NCBI RefSeq assembly: GCF_000733125.1
Contig: NZ_JPHU01000018.1
Coordinates: 1 to 39,658 of the forward strand
Reading direction: 5' to 3'
DNA length: 39,658 nt
Origin: Parvularcula oceani
GTDB lineage: Bacteria > Pseudomonadota > Alphaproteobacteria > Caulobacterales > Parvularculaceae
Numbering within the stretch: the stretch's first letter is position 1; each line of letters starts with the position of its first letter. This document shows, piece after piece, positions 23,405 to 31,520 of this stretch. The notes under the pieces are model-generated. The model was given only the letters and a program-made list of their open reading frames with translations, ran no database searches and was not told the DNA's origin. A program made the position numbers and the translations under genes.

Positions 23405-23842
23405 GTGAACCACATCCACCTGATCAGACGCCTCGGCGCCGACCCCTCCGTCACCCCCTATCGCGACGACAAGCAGCCTAAGGATGCTGTGAAGCCCCGG
23501 CGCGTTTTCGTTCAGTTCGACCTGGCCGTCGAACGGACGAGACCGAACCCGTCCACCGGCGAGATCGAGACCGACTGGGTCCCCGTCACCCTCTTCGACG
23601 GTCCCGCCGCGCGCTTCGCGGCCGCGTACCTGAAGAAGGGGAACCGCGTCGGCCTCTCCGGACGGCTCGAGACCGGCACCTACGAAGCCGACGGCAGAAC
23701 CAAGCGACGGGTGTTCCGCGTCGTCGCGGACGAGGTCATGGGTCTCGATCCGCGACACGGTGCGCCGAAGGGCGAGGCAGCACGAGGAACGATGAACAGC
23801 CAAAACGTCGTCGACTTCGGGGCGCGGGAGGCGGTCCGATGA
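23405..23842 (+). CDS. ssb: Element-encoded single-stranded DNA-binding protein
   Basis: A 145-aa OB-fold protein: MNHIHLIRRLGADPSVT at the start, VQFDLAVER, DWVPVTLFDGPAARFAAAYLKKGNRVGLSGRLETGTYE and RRVFRVVADEV. It lacks the acidic C-terminal tail of chromosomal SSB (ends NVVDFGAREAVR), as is common in plasmid copies. The start is GTG at 23405 with AGGAG upstream. It probably coats transferred or replicating single strands. It ends 10 bases from the convergent TraC/TraD-like gene. Confidence 0.8.
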   Translation: MNHIHLIRRLGADPSVTPYRDDKQPKDAVKPRRVFVQFDLAVERTRPNPSTGEIETDWVPVTLFDGPAARFAAAYLKKGNRVGLSGRLETGTYEADGRTKRRVFRVVADEVMGLDPRHGAPKGEAARGTMNSQNVVDFGAREAVR

Positions 23843-23852
23843 GAAGCCTTCG

Positions 23853-24173
23853 TCATCCCGCCGCTGCCGCCTTCGGCGAAGTCCCTTCGCTTGTCTCGTT
23901 CGTATCGGAGCGGGGATCCGTTCTCCCCCTCGCAGGAGCAAGCTGTTCCTTCGAACGAAGCGCGGCGAGTGCGCGCTCCGGTCCCGCTGCAGCGGCCCCT
24001 TCCATCAACGCCTGCAACTCCTTCGTAGGCCACGCATCGAGCCCTGCCTTCATCATCAGCTCGCCGAGGAACTGCGCTGCGTCGCTGCGCAGCTTCTTCT
24101 CCTTCGCCTTCAGGTCGGCCTGGCGGTCCTGGTGGGCTTTGAGGTCGGCGATTGGGTCTCTAGCGCGAGGCAT
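23853..24173 (-). CDS. TraC/TraD-like conjugal transfer accessory protein
   Basis: A 106-aa helical protein, MPRARDPIADLKAHQDRQADLKAKEKKLRSD and then QFLGELMMKAGLDAWPTKEL, resembling the small TraC/TraD mobilisation proteins of rhizobial conjugation systems: a charged coiled-coil N-terminal part followed by a GxLxxKAGL-like segment. The C-terminal third is low-complexity. AGGAG lies six bases before the ATG. It is divergent from the ribbon-helix-helix and coupling-protein genes, and the ~420 bases between them are a likely oriT, an arrangement like that of traC/traD around oriT in Ti plasmids. The family assignment is moderate. Confidence 0.6.
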   Translation of the reverse strand: MPRARDPIADLKAHQDRQADLKAKEKKLRSDAAQFLGELMMKAGLDAWPTKELQALMEGAAAAGPERALAALRSKEQLAPARGRTDPRSDTNETSEGTSPKAAAAG

Positions 24174-24596
24174 GGGCGTCTCCTTCGTCGGGTTCGAAAG
24201 GGACGTTACGGGTCCTGGAACCGTTCGTCTGGGGATACAATCGTCGTTTAGAGCGGAAAGTACGCACCCTCCCCTTGCCGATCATGATCGGGTGCCGGGT
24301 CTCACCTTAGAGAGCGATGTCGAATGCCCGCTGAGAGGCCCGAGGGGCCTTCCGTGCCGTATCACACACGACGCACAGAGTGCCGGGCGCCCGGAACGTC
24401 AGTGTTCGTGCGGGTTCGAGGGCAAGTCCGTCTCGCGGCGTCTCGATGGGGTGCAGGTGACAGAGGCGTCTCTACACTGCGTGCCTCCTGACCCGGAGCG
24501 TCACAGAGGCGGTGACAAAACTTCGCCCCGTTCCGACAGGTCGGAACACGGAGTGGTTTCGTCACCGCGGAACGTGCTCGGAACGGGAGGCGCCGC
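24174..24596. other. Candidate origin of transfer, palindrome-dense
   Basis: The region between the divergent transfer genes has no gene. It contains AGGCCC-GAG-GGGCCT (24336-24350), the palindrome CCGGGCGCCCGG (24383-24394) and the nested inverted repeats at 24509-24568. Density of symmetry and position fit an oriT. No nick consensus was identified with confidence. Confidence 0.5.
24509..24568. repeat. Nested inverted repeats upstream of the coupling-protein operon
   Basis: Outer arms GCGGTGACAAAAC (24509-24521) and GTTTCGTCACCGC (24556-24568) pair at 12 of 13 positions. Inner arms GTTCCGAC (24530-24537) and GTCGGAAC (24540-24547) pair perfectly. It ends about 28 bases before the next start and may be an oriT core or an operator. 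Confidence 0.7.
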
Positions 24597-24905
24597 GTGA
24601 CCCATCCCGACGACATCCGCTACCAGTTCCGCCTCAACCGGGCGCGTCAGAAGCGGCTCCACGACCTCGCCAGGACGGCGGGGCTCTCTCCCTCCCGCAT
24701 GGCGAAGTTCCTCTGCGAGACCGCCCTCGACCAGGAGGGCTTCGAGCCCGAGCGCGTGGCCCGCGACCTCCTCGTGGTGCGCGCCGGGATCGAGCAGCTG
24801 TTCCGCCGCTCCGACCGCGAGGGCGAGCTCCTCGCAGCCATCGAGGAGGCCGAGGCCCGGCGTCTCACCGAGCGGACCATGGTTCGCAAGGGAGGCGCGC
24901 GATGA
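24597..24905 (+). CDS. Small ribbon-helix-helix-like relaxosome accessory protein
   Basis: A 102-aa protein beginning YQFRLNRARQKRLHDLARTAGLSPSRMAKFLCE, a strand-helix-helix pattern like CopG/MobC-type DNA-binding proteins, followed by a long charged helix. The GTG at 24597 has GGGAGG six bases upstream, and the gene ends in an ATGA overlap with the coupling protein. Such proteins bind oriT and help load the relaxase. The nested repeats just upstream could be its binding site. Confidence 0.7.
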   Translation: MTHPDDIRYQFRLNRARQKRLHDLARTAGLSPSRMAKFLCETALDQEGFEPERVARDLLVVRAGIEQLFRRSDREGELLAAIEEAEARRLTERTMVRKGGAR

Positions 24906-26947
24906 GCGGGACCCGTCCTTCCGGGCCTCTCAAGACCTTCCTTCGGGGCGGTCAGGTCACCCTCCATACCCTGCGCATGTTCGGTCAGGTCATGCGCTTC
25001 ATCGCTCTCGCCATGGTCTCGGTGAGCCTGGTCATCGCCTGGGCCGGGACCATGGCGACGACTACTCCTGCGGAACGCCACTACGCCATGAAGCGCTACG
25101 AGGCGTGGGGTTACGCCCGGCTCGGCGCACGTGAGGTGAAGCTCAACACGCTGACGGCGTCGGGGGAACACCACCCCTTCGGCGTCACCGAGATCCTCAC
25201 CCATCCGGCGGTCGCAGAACAGGAGCGGGCGTTCCGGCTCGAGCTCGCCCGCTGGTCCTGGATCGGCGGCGCGGCGGGCGGGGTCGGTTTCCTCCTTCTG
25301 GTCGCGCTCTTCGCCTCGCGGGGCACGAGCCTCACCCGCACAGACGTCAAGCGCGGCGCGGCCATGGCCTCGGCGAAGGAGCTGCGCGCTCGGATCGCGG
25401 CGCACAACCGCTGGACGGCGGCGCGGCGGAAGGAGTGGCAGGGACGTACTCAGTACAAGCTCGCAGGCATCCCCTACCCGATCGGCTCGGAGGTCCAGCA
25501 CACCTCTATCTCGGGGACGATCGGCTCGGGGAAGACCCAGGCCATCCTCGCCCTCCTTGAGCAGATCCATGCAGCAGGGGATCGGGCCGTAGTGTTCGAC
25601 CTCACCGGCGGCTTTATCGCGCCCTTCTACCGCGAGGTCACGGACGTCATCCTCAACCCGCTCGACGCCCGCTCGCCTGCCTGGTCAGTGTTCGCGGAAG
25701 CGAAGACGAAGGCGAGCTTCGACGCGATCGCGGCGGCGATGATCCCGAAGGGCCAGAAGGCGGACCCCGTCTGGTCGGACTCGGCACGAATGGTATTCTC
25801 GACTGCGGCGCAGCTCCTCGTCGGGGACGGGCGGGCCACGAACAAGGACCTCGTCGACACCCTCCTCAACGCCGAGCTGACCCAACTCGCGCCCTTCTTT
25901 CTCGGCACGCCCGCGGCGGCCATCGTCTCAGCTGACACGCCGCGCATGACGAACTCGGTCCGGATGATGCTGGCGACCTATCTGGACTGCCTCAGGCTCT
26001 TGCCGGAGAGCGGCGCGCCCTTCTCCATCAGGGAGTGGGTCGCCGATAAGGATCGAGAGGGCTGCGTCTTCCTCTCTTCCCGCGCGGACATGCACGAGAC
26101 GCTGAAACCCCTCCTCACGGTGTGGATGGACATGGCGGTCAGGGCGCTCATGTCTCAGCCGCGGAACCCTAAGCGCCGCATCTGGTTCATCATCGACGAG
26201 CTTCCGGCCTTGCAGCAGCTCCCTTCGATCATGGACGGCCTCGCCCGCGGGCGGCAGTTCGGCGCCGCCTTCGTCCTCGGCATCCAGGCGCAGAGCCAGC
26301 TCAGAGACATCTACGGGCCGGACGGCGCGCAGTCCCTCTCCTCGGTCTGCCGGAGCAAGCTGATCCTGGCCGCCTCGGACGCCGACACGGCGAAGTGGTA
26401 CGCCGACTTCCTCGGGCGGCAGGAGCGTTCCCAGTCGAACGAGAACGTCTCCTTCGGCGCCAACACGATCCGCGACGGGGTGATGGTCGCCCGTCAGGAG
26501 AAGATCGAGCACCTCGTCATCCCCGAGGAGATCATGAACCTGCGGTCCCTCGAAGGCTACCTGAAGATGCCCGAGGGTTTCCCCCTGGCGAAGGTCAGGG
26601 TACCACTCACCTTGCGGGACGAGGTGGCAGCGCCCTTCCTGCCTCGGGAGGATCGGTCGCTTCTCGTGACCCGGACTCGGACCCGCCACGCCACGGTCGC
26701 TTTTGCGGCGGCGCAAACCTCGAAGTTGGGTGCGAAGCGGCCAAGGGAGAGCGATGACGGTCAGGGACGGCTCTTCGATGAGGGAGCGGAACGGAAGACC
26801 GACCCGGTCGAGGACTTGCTGTTGGCCGAGGAGACTGCACCGGACCGCGGTTCGTCGTCCTGTGCAGGATCGGAAGGTGCTCTGCCGCGAAGCCGTTCAC
26901 CCCGGAATCTCGATGCTGATCTCGGCTTTCCTGAGTGGGACGTGTGA
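24902..26947 (+). CDS. VirD4/TraD-type coupling protein, conjugative transfer ATPase
   Basis: A 681-aa inner-membrane ATPase that links the relaxosome to the type IV secretion channel. Two membrane segments lie in the N-terminal ~150 residues (FIALAMVSVSLVIAWAG and GGAAGGVGFLLLVALFA). The Walker A motif is GTIGSGKTQ near residue 200, Walker B is RRIWFIIDELPAL, and downstream segments DGLARGRQFGAAFVLGIQAQSQL and SVCRSKLILAASD match the TraD/TrwB AAD-binding family. The last ~80 residues are low-complexity. A longer frame from 24512 is excluded because the ATGA overlap sets the start. No relaxase or trb/virB channel genes are in the window. Confidence 0.9.
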   Translation: MSGTRPSGPLKTFLRGGQVTLHTLRMFGQVMRFIALAMVSVSLVIAWAGTMATTTPAERHYAMKRYEAWGYARLGAREVKLNTLTASGEHHPFGVTEILTHPAVAEQERAFRLELARWSWIGGAAGGVGFLLLVALFASRGTSLTRTDVKRGAAMASAKELRARIAAHNRWTAARRKEWQGRTQYKLAGIPYPIGSEVQHTSISGTIGSGKTQAILALLEQIHAAGDRAVVFDLTGGFIAPFYREVTDVILNPLDARSPAWSVFAEAKTKASFDAIAAAMIPKGQKADPVWSDSARMVFSTAAQLLVGDGRATNKDLVDTLLNAELTQLAPFFLGTPAAAIVSADTPRMTNSVRMMLATYLDCLRLLPESGAPFSIREWVADKDREGCVFLSSRADMHETLKPLLTVWMDMAVRALMSQPRNPKRRIWFIIDELPALQQLPSIMDGLARGRQFGAAFVLGIQAQSQLRDIYGPDGAQSLSSVCRSKLILAASDADTAKWYADFLGRQERSQSNENVSFGANTIRDGVMVARQEKIEHLVIPEEIMNLRSLEGYLKMPEGFPLAKVRVPLTLRDEVAAPFLPREDRSLLVTRTRTRHATVAFAAAQTSKLGAKRPRESDDGQGRLFDEGAERKTDPVEDLLLAEETAPDRGSSSCAGSEGALPRSRSPRNLDADLGFPEWDV

Positions 26948-27357
26948 CGGGGTGGCACGGCGAGCCACCTCGCCGACGGCACGGTCTCTCCCTTGATCAT
27001 TGGACACCTCTCACCACTCAGGAGCTTAGCATGGGCGTCCACCGAACCGGAGCAGGATCACTCGGCGACTGTTGAGAACGGAAGCACGTCGTGGTGGTCC
27101 AGAGCGAATGCTCAAACCGTGCTTCAGGCCGATCTCAACGCGCAGCCCCTGCCGGCAATTCTGCGCTTTCTGGCCGCTCACCACAACAGGCTTCCCAGCG
27201 GCAGGTGCCGTCGGGGATCAGCCGGAAGCGAGCTGCTCAACTCGTTGGTGCGCAAGCTCTAAAGGGAAAGCCTCTGCCTCTCGACGAGCAAGCCCATTTC
27301 ATTGTCAATATCCCTGCAGAGATGTAGGCCGTTGCCGTTCAAACAAGCGAGGCTCCG
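26948..27357. other. Gene-free region before copC
   Basis: About 410 bases. Several open frames exist but none resembles a protein family. The style changes from the very GC-rich backbone to less biased sequence, so it may be the scar where the metal cargo joined. Confidence 0.45.
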
Positions 27358-27717
27358 ATGCCCATCCGCCCCATCGTCCCCGCCCTCTTGGCCTCCATGA
27401 TCCTCAGCGCCACGAGTTCGGCCTGGGCGCACACAACCATCATTAAGTCGAACATCGAAGATGGATCCTCCATTTCGACGCCGCCGGAGACGTTCGACTT
27501 CGGCTTCAGCGCGCCGGTCATCCTGATCGAGCTTTCTGTGCAAGGGCAGAAGAGCGGCGAGGCCGAGGTTGATTTCGCGCCGTCTACGACGCGTGCGGAG
27601 AGCTACACGATCCCTCTGCCGGAACTGGCGAACGACGACTACACGATCACCTGGCGCGCCATGGCCAAGGACGGCCATGTCATGAGCGGGACGATTGACT
27701 TCACCGTCACGCAGTAG
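27358..27717 (+). CDS. copC: CopC-domain periplasmic copper-binding protein
   Basis: A 119-aa secreted protein. The signal peptide ends SSAWA-HTTI, leaving an N-terminal His after cleavage, as needed for the CopC copper site. The mature part is an Ig-like beta-barrel with FDFGFSAPVILIEL, ITWRAMAKDGHVMSGTIDFTV holding the conserved Asp-x-His, and ends soon after. GAGG precedes the ATG. It delivers or sequesters Cu(II) and is followed without a gap by copD. Confidence 0.88.
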   Translation: MPIRPIVPALLASMILSATSSAWAHTTIIKSNIEDGSSISTPPETFDFGFSAPVILIELSVQGQKSGEAEVDFAPSTTRAESYTIPLPELANDDYTITWRAMAKDGHVMSGTIDFTVTQ

Positions 27718-28548
27718 GTGGTGCTGGACCTCGTCGTCTTCCTGTCGAAGGCCCTGCTTTACGGGACGGCGCTGGCGACTGTGGGCCTGGCGCTCCACCA
27801 CGCTCTCGAAATCGGGCCGCCACGACGTGGCCTGTTGATCGCTAGCCTTCTCCTCCTCGCCGCCACCGGACTTCGGGCTCTGGTCCTCAACGCTCAGGTC
27901 ATGGGCGGCTGGGACGGATTCTCCGCCTTTGACCTGTTTCCCATCGTGTGGGCCGGGAACGCGCGCGCGCTGTCTGCGTTTGCTGCAGGCGCAGTAATCG
28001 GTATCGCCGCGGCGTGGGGCGCTTGGCGGCCCGTTGGCGTCCTGGCAGCACTCGCGGTGGCTTCGGGGTTCGGCCTCGGCGGCCACACCCAGTCTCTCGA
28101 GACCCCGGGTCTCCTTCCGTGGCTGGTCGCAGCGCATGTACTCATCGCCGGGTTCTGGATCGTGGCTCCTCTCACCCTGTGGCCACGCGTGCCGACAAGC
28201 CCTGATCGAGTCGCCTGGCAGACGGAGCGGTTCAGCAGCGTCGCCCTCTGGGTGATCCCCGTTCTGTTCGTCACGGGGATCTGGTTGCTTCTGGCCCTCG
28301 CTGGGGGCGTAGGAGCCGTTCTCGGCTCGACCTATGGCCGCCTACTCAGCGTCAAGCTCTTGCTCGCCACGGCGCTTCTTGGGCTCGGCGCTTTGAACAA
28401 GCTGCACGTGACCCGCCGTCTCCGCCTCGACCCCCTTGGCGGTCGGATCGTCCTCCGCCGAGTGCTGACGGCAGAGGCGGTACTCTTCGTGCTGGTTGTT
28501 GGGACCTTGTCCTTCGCCACGAGCTTCACCGGCCCGTCCGGCGGTTGA
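27718..28548 (+). CDS. copD: CopD-family copper import/resistance membrane protein
   Basis: A 276-aa integral membrane protein with about eight hydrophobic segments, partner of CopC in moving copper into the cytoplasm. It starts with GTG directly after the copC stop; a second GTG at the next codon is possible. Family landmarks are VGLALHHALEIG near the N terminus, ALAVASGFGLGGHTQSLE and LPWLVAAHVLIAGFWIVAPLTLW, and FVTGIWLLLALAGG with VKLLLATALLGLGALNKLH. It ends near an IS remnant. Confidence 0.85.
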   Translation: MVLDLVVFLSKALLYGTALATVGLALHHALEIGPPRRGLLIASLLLLAATGLRALVLNAQVMGGWDGFSAFDLFPIVWAGNARALSAFAAGAVIGIAAAWGAWRPVGVLAALAVASGFGLGGHTQSLETPGLLPWLVAAHVLIAGFWIVAPLTLWPRVPTSPDRVAWQTERFSSVALWVIPVLFVTGIWLLLALAGGVGAVLGSTYGRLLSVKLLLATALLGLGALNKLHVTRRLRLDPLGGRIVLRRVLTAEAVLFVLVVGTLSFATSFTGPSGG

Positions 28549-28641
28549 AGATCGGAACAGGCCAGGTGCTCCCCGGAACCTGGACAGGGACTTAAGCTAC
28601 AGTGAGGGTTCGTCCGGTCTTCGATGAGAAGGAGACCGACG

Positions 28642-28772
28642 ATCACGAAGCGGAAGCAGCATAAGCCGGAGTTCAAGGCGAAGGTGGCGCTTGAGGCGCT
28701 GAAGGGCGAGCAGACAGCCTGCCCCGGCCTCCGAGCCGGGGGTGGCCGAGCTGTCGGCGCGGTTCGGCGTCA
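28642..28772 (+). pseudogene. Remnant of an IS3-family transposase OrfA, interrupted
   Basis: Reading from 28645 gives TKRKQHKPEFKAKVALEALKGEQT, then after a break VAELSARFGV, the N-terminal helix-turn-helix of IS3-family OrfA. The initiator is ATC instead of ATG. About 26 bases that hold CCCCGGC-CTCCGA-GCCGGGG (28722-28741) interrupt the reading, and the sequence leaves homology after 28772. GGACAGGGACTTAAGC at about 28581-28596 may be the old IS end. It marks past insertion between copD and the iron genes. Confidence 0.75.
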
Positions 28773-28788
28773 TAGACGGATAACTGCT

Positions 28789-29610
28789 CTAGCTCGGTAG
28801 ACGGAACCCAACTTGTGAGGCTTGCGCCAGCACACGTCCCACTGGGGCCGGGTCGTCGACTGGAACAGCGCCCTCGGGCCACATGGTGAGCAGCTCTTCG
28901 AGCGCGGCGATCAGGTCCTCTGGCGCGTCGGACATTCGTTCGGCGCGGTCGCGCGCCACGACGGCGAATCCGTAGGCGTCCTGGTACTCGCCAGGATCGC
29001 TAATCGCGCCGTCGGTGATCGCGACCTGATACTCTTCTGCGATCGCGTTCATCAGGAAGCGGATGATCTCGGCCGGATCGCCGCCGGCGCGTTCGGCGAC
29101 GAGGGCGAGGTTCTCCTCGGCGGCGGTGAGCTGCGGTTCGATCTCGGCGGCAGGACGGCCTTCGTCGAGCGCGGCCGAAACGTCCTCGAACAGCTCAGAC
29201 TCGAAGCCCAACCGATCGAGGCCGGCACGTTCAGCGGCGTGCGTCTCGGAGATCGGGTGCAGGAGGTGGCGCGCCGCCATCTCCGGCCTCCCTGCGCGGT
29301 AGAGCGCGAGGCCAGCCTCGACATGGCCGCTCATGAAGGCGAGGCGTTGCGGGACCGGCAGGGTGCCAATATCGTGGCCGGCACCGCCCTCGCCTTCCCC
29401 TTCACCGCCCTCGCCCATCTCGCCGGACGCGGCGGCGAGCGGCGTCTCCACGCCGTCGGCGACGGCCTCAGGGGCGAACTCGGCCTCGCCTTGCGCAGCC
29501 GGCTGCTCGGTCCGTTTCGCGGCTGGCTCTTCTCCGCAGGCCGCGAGGCCCGTCCCCAACAGGGCCGTGCTCAGTCCCAGAGCCGTCCAGCGCTTCGTCG
29601 TCCTCGTCAT
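28789..29610 (-). CDS. Lipoprotein beside the iron-uptake genes
   Basis: A 273-aa exported lipoprotein. Starting at the ATG at 29610 gives the signal peptide MTRTTKRWTALGLSTALLG and a lipobox GLAAC with the modified Cys at residue 25. A long acidic, Gly/Glu-rich linker follows, then a helical domain with HDIGTLPVPQRLAFMSGHVEAGL and ARHLLHPISETH, several of whose His and Glu residues could bind metal. It recalls the helical periplasmic domain of imelysin/EfeO-type proteins, but I cannot assign it. It is divergent from piuC and shares that promoter region with its TTCTCA-type site, so iron-controlled expression is likely. The frame up to 29670 is not preferred because it lacks the signal peptide start. 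Confidence 0.72.
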   Translation of the reverse strand: MTRTTKRWTALGLSTALLGTGLAACGEEPAAKRTEQPAAQGEAEFAPEAVADGVETPLAAASGEMGEGGEGEGEGGAGHDIGTLPVPQRLAFMSGHVEAGLALYRAGRPEMAARHLLHPISETHAAERAGLDRLGFESELFEDVSAALDEGRPAAEIEPQLTAAEENLALVAERAGGDPAEIIRFLMNAIAEEYQVAITDGAISDPGEYQDAYGFAVVARDRAERMSDAPEDLIAALEELLTMWPEGAVPVDDPAPVGRVLAQASQVGFRLPS

Positions 29611-29665
29611 CTCGTAGCCCGTTGTCTCGATCGTGGGGTCCCTAGTAGGAAAGGGCTCGCTCCAT

Positions 29666-29686
29666 TGCAAACCATTCTCAGTGGCA
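29666..29686. promoter_or_regulatory. Candidate iron-responsive operator at piuC
   Basis: TGCAAA-N3-TTCTCA-N-T-N-GCA lies just upstream of the piuC start in the divergent region with the lipoprotein gene. It resembles alphaproteobacterial Fur-type sites and matches the site at 32741-32760. The regulator is inferred. Confidence 0.5.
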
Positions 29687-29690
29687 TCTC

Positions 29691-30368
29691 ATGATCCTGA
29701 CCATCGCTGAACTCCTGGCTACGGACGCGCTCGGGACGATCCAGGCCGATCTCACCCGGCTTGAGTGGCGCGACGGACGTGAGACCGCCGGGTCTCAGGC
29801 ACGGGGAATGAAGCGAAATAAGCAGGCCGACCTTTCCAGCCCCGTCGGCCGACGCCTGCGCGACGCTTTGTCCGCCGCCCTGTCGGCGCATCCAGTCCTG
29901 AACGCCGGCGCGAGGCCTCGCCGCTTCTCGCGCCTTCTCGTCAGCCAGACCGGCGAGGGCGGCGGCTATGGACCTCACGTCGACAACGCGCTGATGGGAC
30001 GGGGCGAGGCGCGCCTCCGCACGGACCTTTCCTTCACCCTCTTCCTCACCCCACCGGAGGAGTACGAGGGCGGAGAGCTCGTCGTTCACGGCGCGGACGG
30101 CACGCAGCGCATCAAGGCGAAGGCCGGCGACCTCGTCCTCTACCCCTCGACCGAGCTGCACGAGGTCGCGACGGTGACGCAGGGAACGCGCACGGTCTGC
30201 GTCGGCTGGATCGAAAGCCTCGTCGCAGACGCCGCGCAACGGGCCATCCTCTTCGACCTCGCCAACCTTCAGGCGTCGCTACGCGAGAGCCTGCCGGACG
30301 GGTCGGGCGAGCAGCTCGTCCTCGACAAGACGCTCGCCAACTTGCTCAGGATGTGGGCACGGCCCTGA
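29691..30368 (+). CDS. PiuC/PKHD-type Fe(II)/2-oxoglutarate hydroxylase
   Basis: A 225-aa dioxygenase of the PiuC/PKHD family. The iron ligands are visible as GPHVDNAL (His-x-Asp) and STELHEV (distal His), with R in GTRTVCVGWIES for 2-oxoglutarate. The N-terminal part has FSRLLVSQTGEGGGYG, typical of the family. PiuC genes are usually iron-controlled and sit beside siderophore or ferric uptake genes; the natural substrate is not settled. Its 3' end meets the convergent substrate-binding protein gene 15 bases away. Confidence 0.88.
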   Translation: MILTIAELLATDALGTIQADLTRLEWRDGRETAGSQARGMKRNKQADLSSPVGRRLRDALSAALSAHPVLNAGARPRRFSRLLVSQTGEGGGYGPHVDNALMGRGEARLRTDLSFTLFLTPPEEYEGGELVVHGADGTQRIKAKAGDLVLYPSTELHEVATVTQGTRTVCVGWIESLVADAAQRAILFDLANLQASLRESLPDGSGEQLVLDKTLANLLRMWARP

Positions 30369-30383
30369 GGGCTCCTAAAGGCT

Positions 30384-31439
30384 TCAGCGCCAGCCGGCCC
30401 GGTCGAAGATACGCACCGCCTCGGCCTGGTTCTCGCCGAGGGCCGTCACGTTCACCTCGTCCGCCTCGAAACTGCCGAGCGCTTCGACGGCCGACGAGGT
30501 GTCGGCGTCCTTGGCCGCGGGGTACTCGTTGTTGCCGTCGGCGAAGTAGGCCTGGGCGCGGTCGGTCGTCAGATACTCGATGAAGCGGATCGCGTTCTCC
30601 CGGTTCGGCGCGTGCTTAAGGACGCCCGCCCCGGAGACGTTGACGTGCGTGCCGCGCCCGTCCTGGTTCGGGAAGATCACGCCGATCTTGTCGAAGACGG
30701 CGCGGGTCTTCGGATCGTCCGAGCCTGCGTAGCGCGCAAGGTAATAGGAATTCACGACCGCGATGCGGCACTCGCCCGAGGCGACGGCCTCGATCTGGCT
30801 CGTGTCGTTGCCTTGCGGCCGGCGCGCGAAGTTCGCCACGACGCCCTCCGCCCAGTCTTCGGCCCCTTCGGCTCCCTCGTGCTCGATGATCGAAGCGAGG
30901 AGCGAGATGTTGTAGATGTTGGACGAGGAGCGGATGCAGACCTGGCCGCGGAACGCCGGGTCGGCGAGGTCCGCATAGCTGTCGAGGCCCTGGGGCCAGC
31001 CTTCGGACGCATCGTAGATGATGACCCGGGCGCGGGTGGACAGGCCGAACCACAAGCCGTCGGGATGGCGCAACGCGGCGGGCAGCCGTTCTTTCAGCAG
31101 GTCGGAAGCAACAGGTGCGAACAGCCCGGCCTCCTCCGCGCGCCAAAGACGGCCGGCGTCCACCGTGATCAGCACGTCGCCGGGGCTGAACTCGCCCTCT
31201 GACTGAATACGTTGGATGAGGACGTCCGCGCCCGCTTCGAGCAGGTTCACCTCGATCCCAGTGGCCTCGGTGAACTCCTCGTAGAGCGCAAGGTCGGTGT
31301 CGTAGTGCCGAGAGGAATAGACGTTCACCTCCTCGGCGGCGTCGGCCCGTCCGCTCGTCAAAGCGGCCAACGCGACGCAAAGGCCGACGAGGCCGAAGGA
31401 GAGAGCGACGCGGGCATTCGGCAAGATCGGCCTTGGCAT
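30384..31439 (-). CDS. Ferric-iron ABC transporter substrate-binding protein
   Basis: A 351-aa periplasmic protein of the FbpA/FutA group. From the ATG at 31439 it has a signal peptide (VALSFGLVGLCVALAAL, cleavage near GRADA), then EEVNVYSSRHYDTDLALYEEF, the family opening. The iron site is suggested by tyrosines in IRSSSNIYNISLL and the adjacent pair VNSYYLARY. Closing region ENAIRFIEYLTTDRAQAYFA matches the family. The gene is 80 bases from the ATPase gene on the same strand; the permease is divergent, so the transporter is split over two transcripts. The longer frame to 31511 only adds a non-signal extension. Confidence 0.9.
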   Translation of the reverse strand: MPRPILPNARVALSFGLVGLCVALAALTSGRADAAEEVNVYSSRHYDTDLALYEEFTEATGIEVNLLEAGADVLIQRIQSEGEFSPGDVLITVDAGRLWRAEEAGLFAPVASDLLKERLPAALRHPDGLWFGLSTRARVIIYDASEGWPQGLDSYADLADPAFRGQVCIRSSSNIYNISLLASIIEHEGAEGAEDWAEGVVANFARRPQGNDTSQIEAVASGECRIAVVNSYYLARYAGSDDPKTRAVFDKIGVIFPNQDGRGTHVNVSGAGVLKHAPNRENAIRFIEYLTTDRAQAYFADGNNEYPAAKDADTSSAVEALGSFEADEVNVTALGENQAEAVRIFDRAGWR

Positions 31440-31455
31440 GAGAGTCGTCCCAACT

Positions 31456-31476
31456 TGTTCTTGAGAAGCACTATCA
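31456..31476. promoter_or_regulatory. Possible iron-responsive site upstream of the binding-protein gene
   Basis: On the minus strand it reads TGATAG-TGC-TTCTCA followed by AGAACA. It shares the TTCTCA core with the other two sites but matches less well overall. Confidence 0.3.
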
Positions 31477-31520
31477 CCTAGTCGAGCTGGCGCGCAAACC
31501 CTTCCGTTCACACACCTCGC

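Noticed and set aside
26993-27262. An 89-aa open frame before copC
   Set aside because: No ribosome site or recognisable family, so the region is listed as gene-free.
27259-28137. A 292-aa minus-strand open frame opposite copC and copD
   Set aside because: CopC and CopD on the plus strand have signal peptide, copper motifs and membrane segments; this frame is their antisense.
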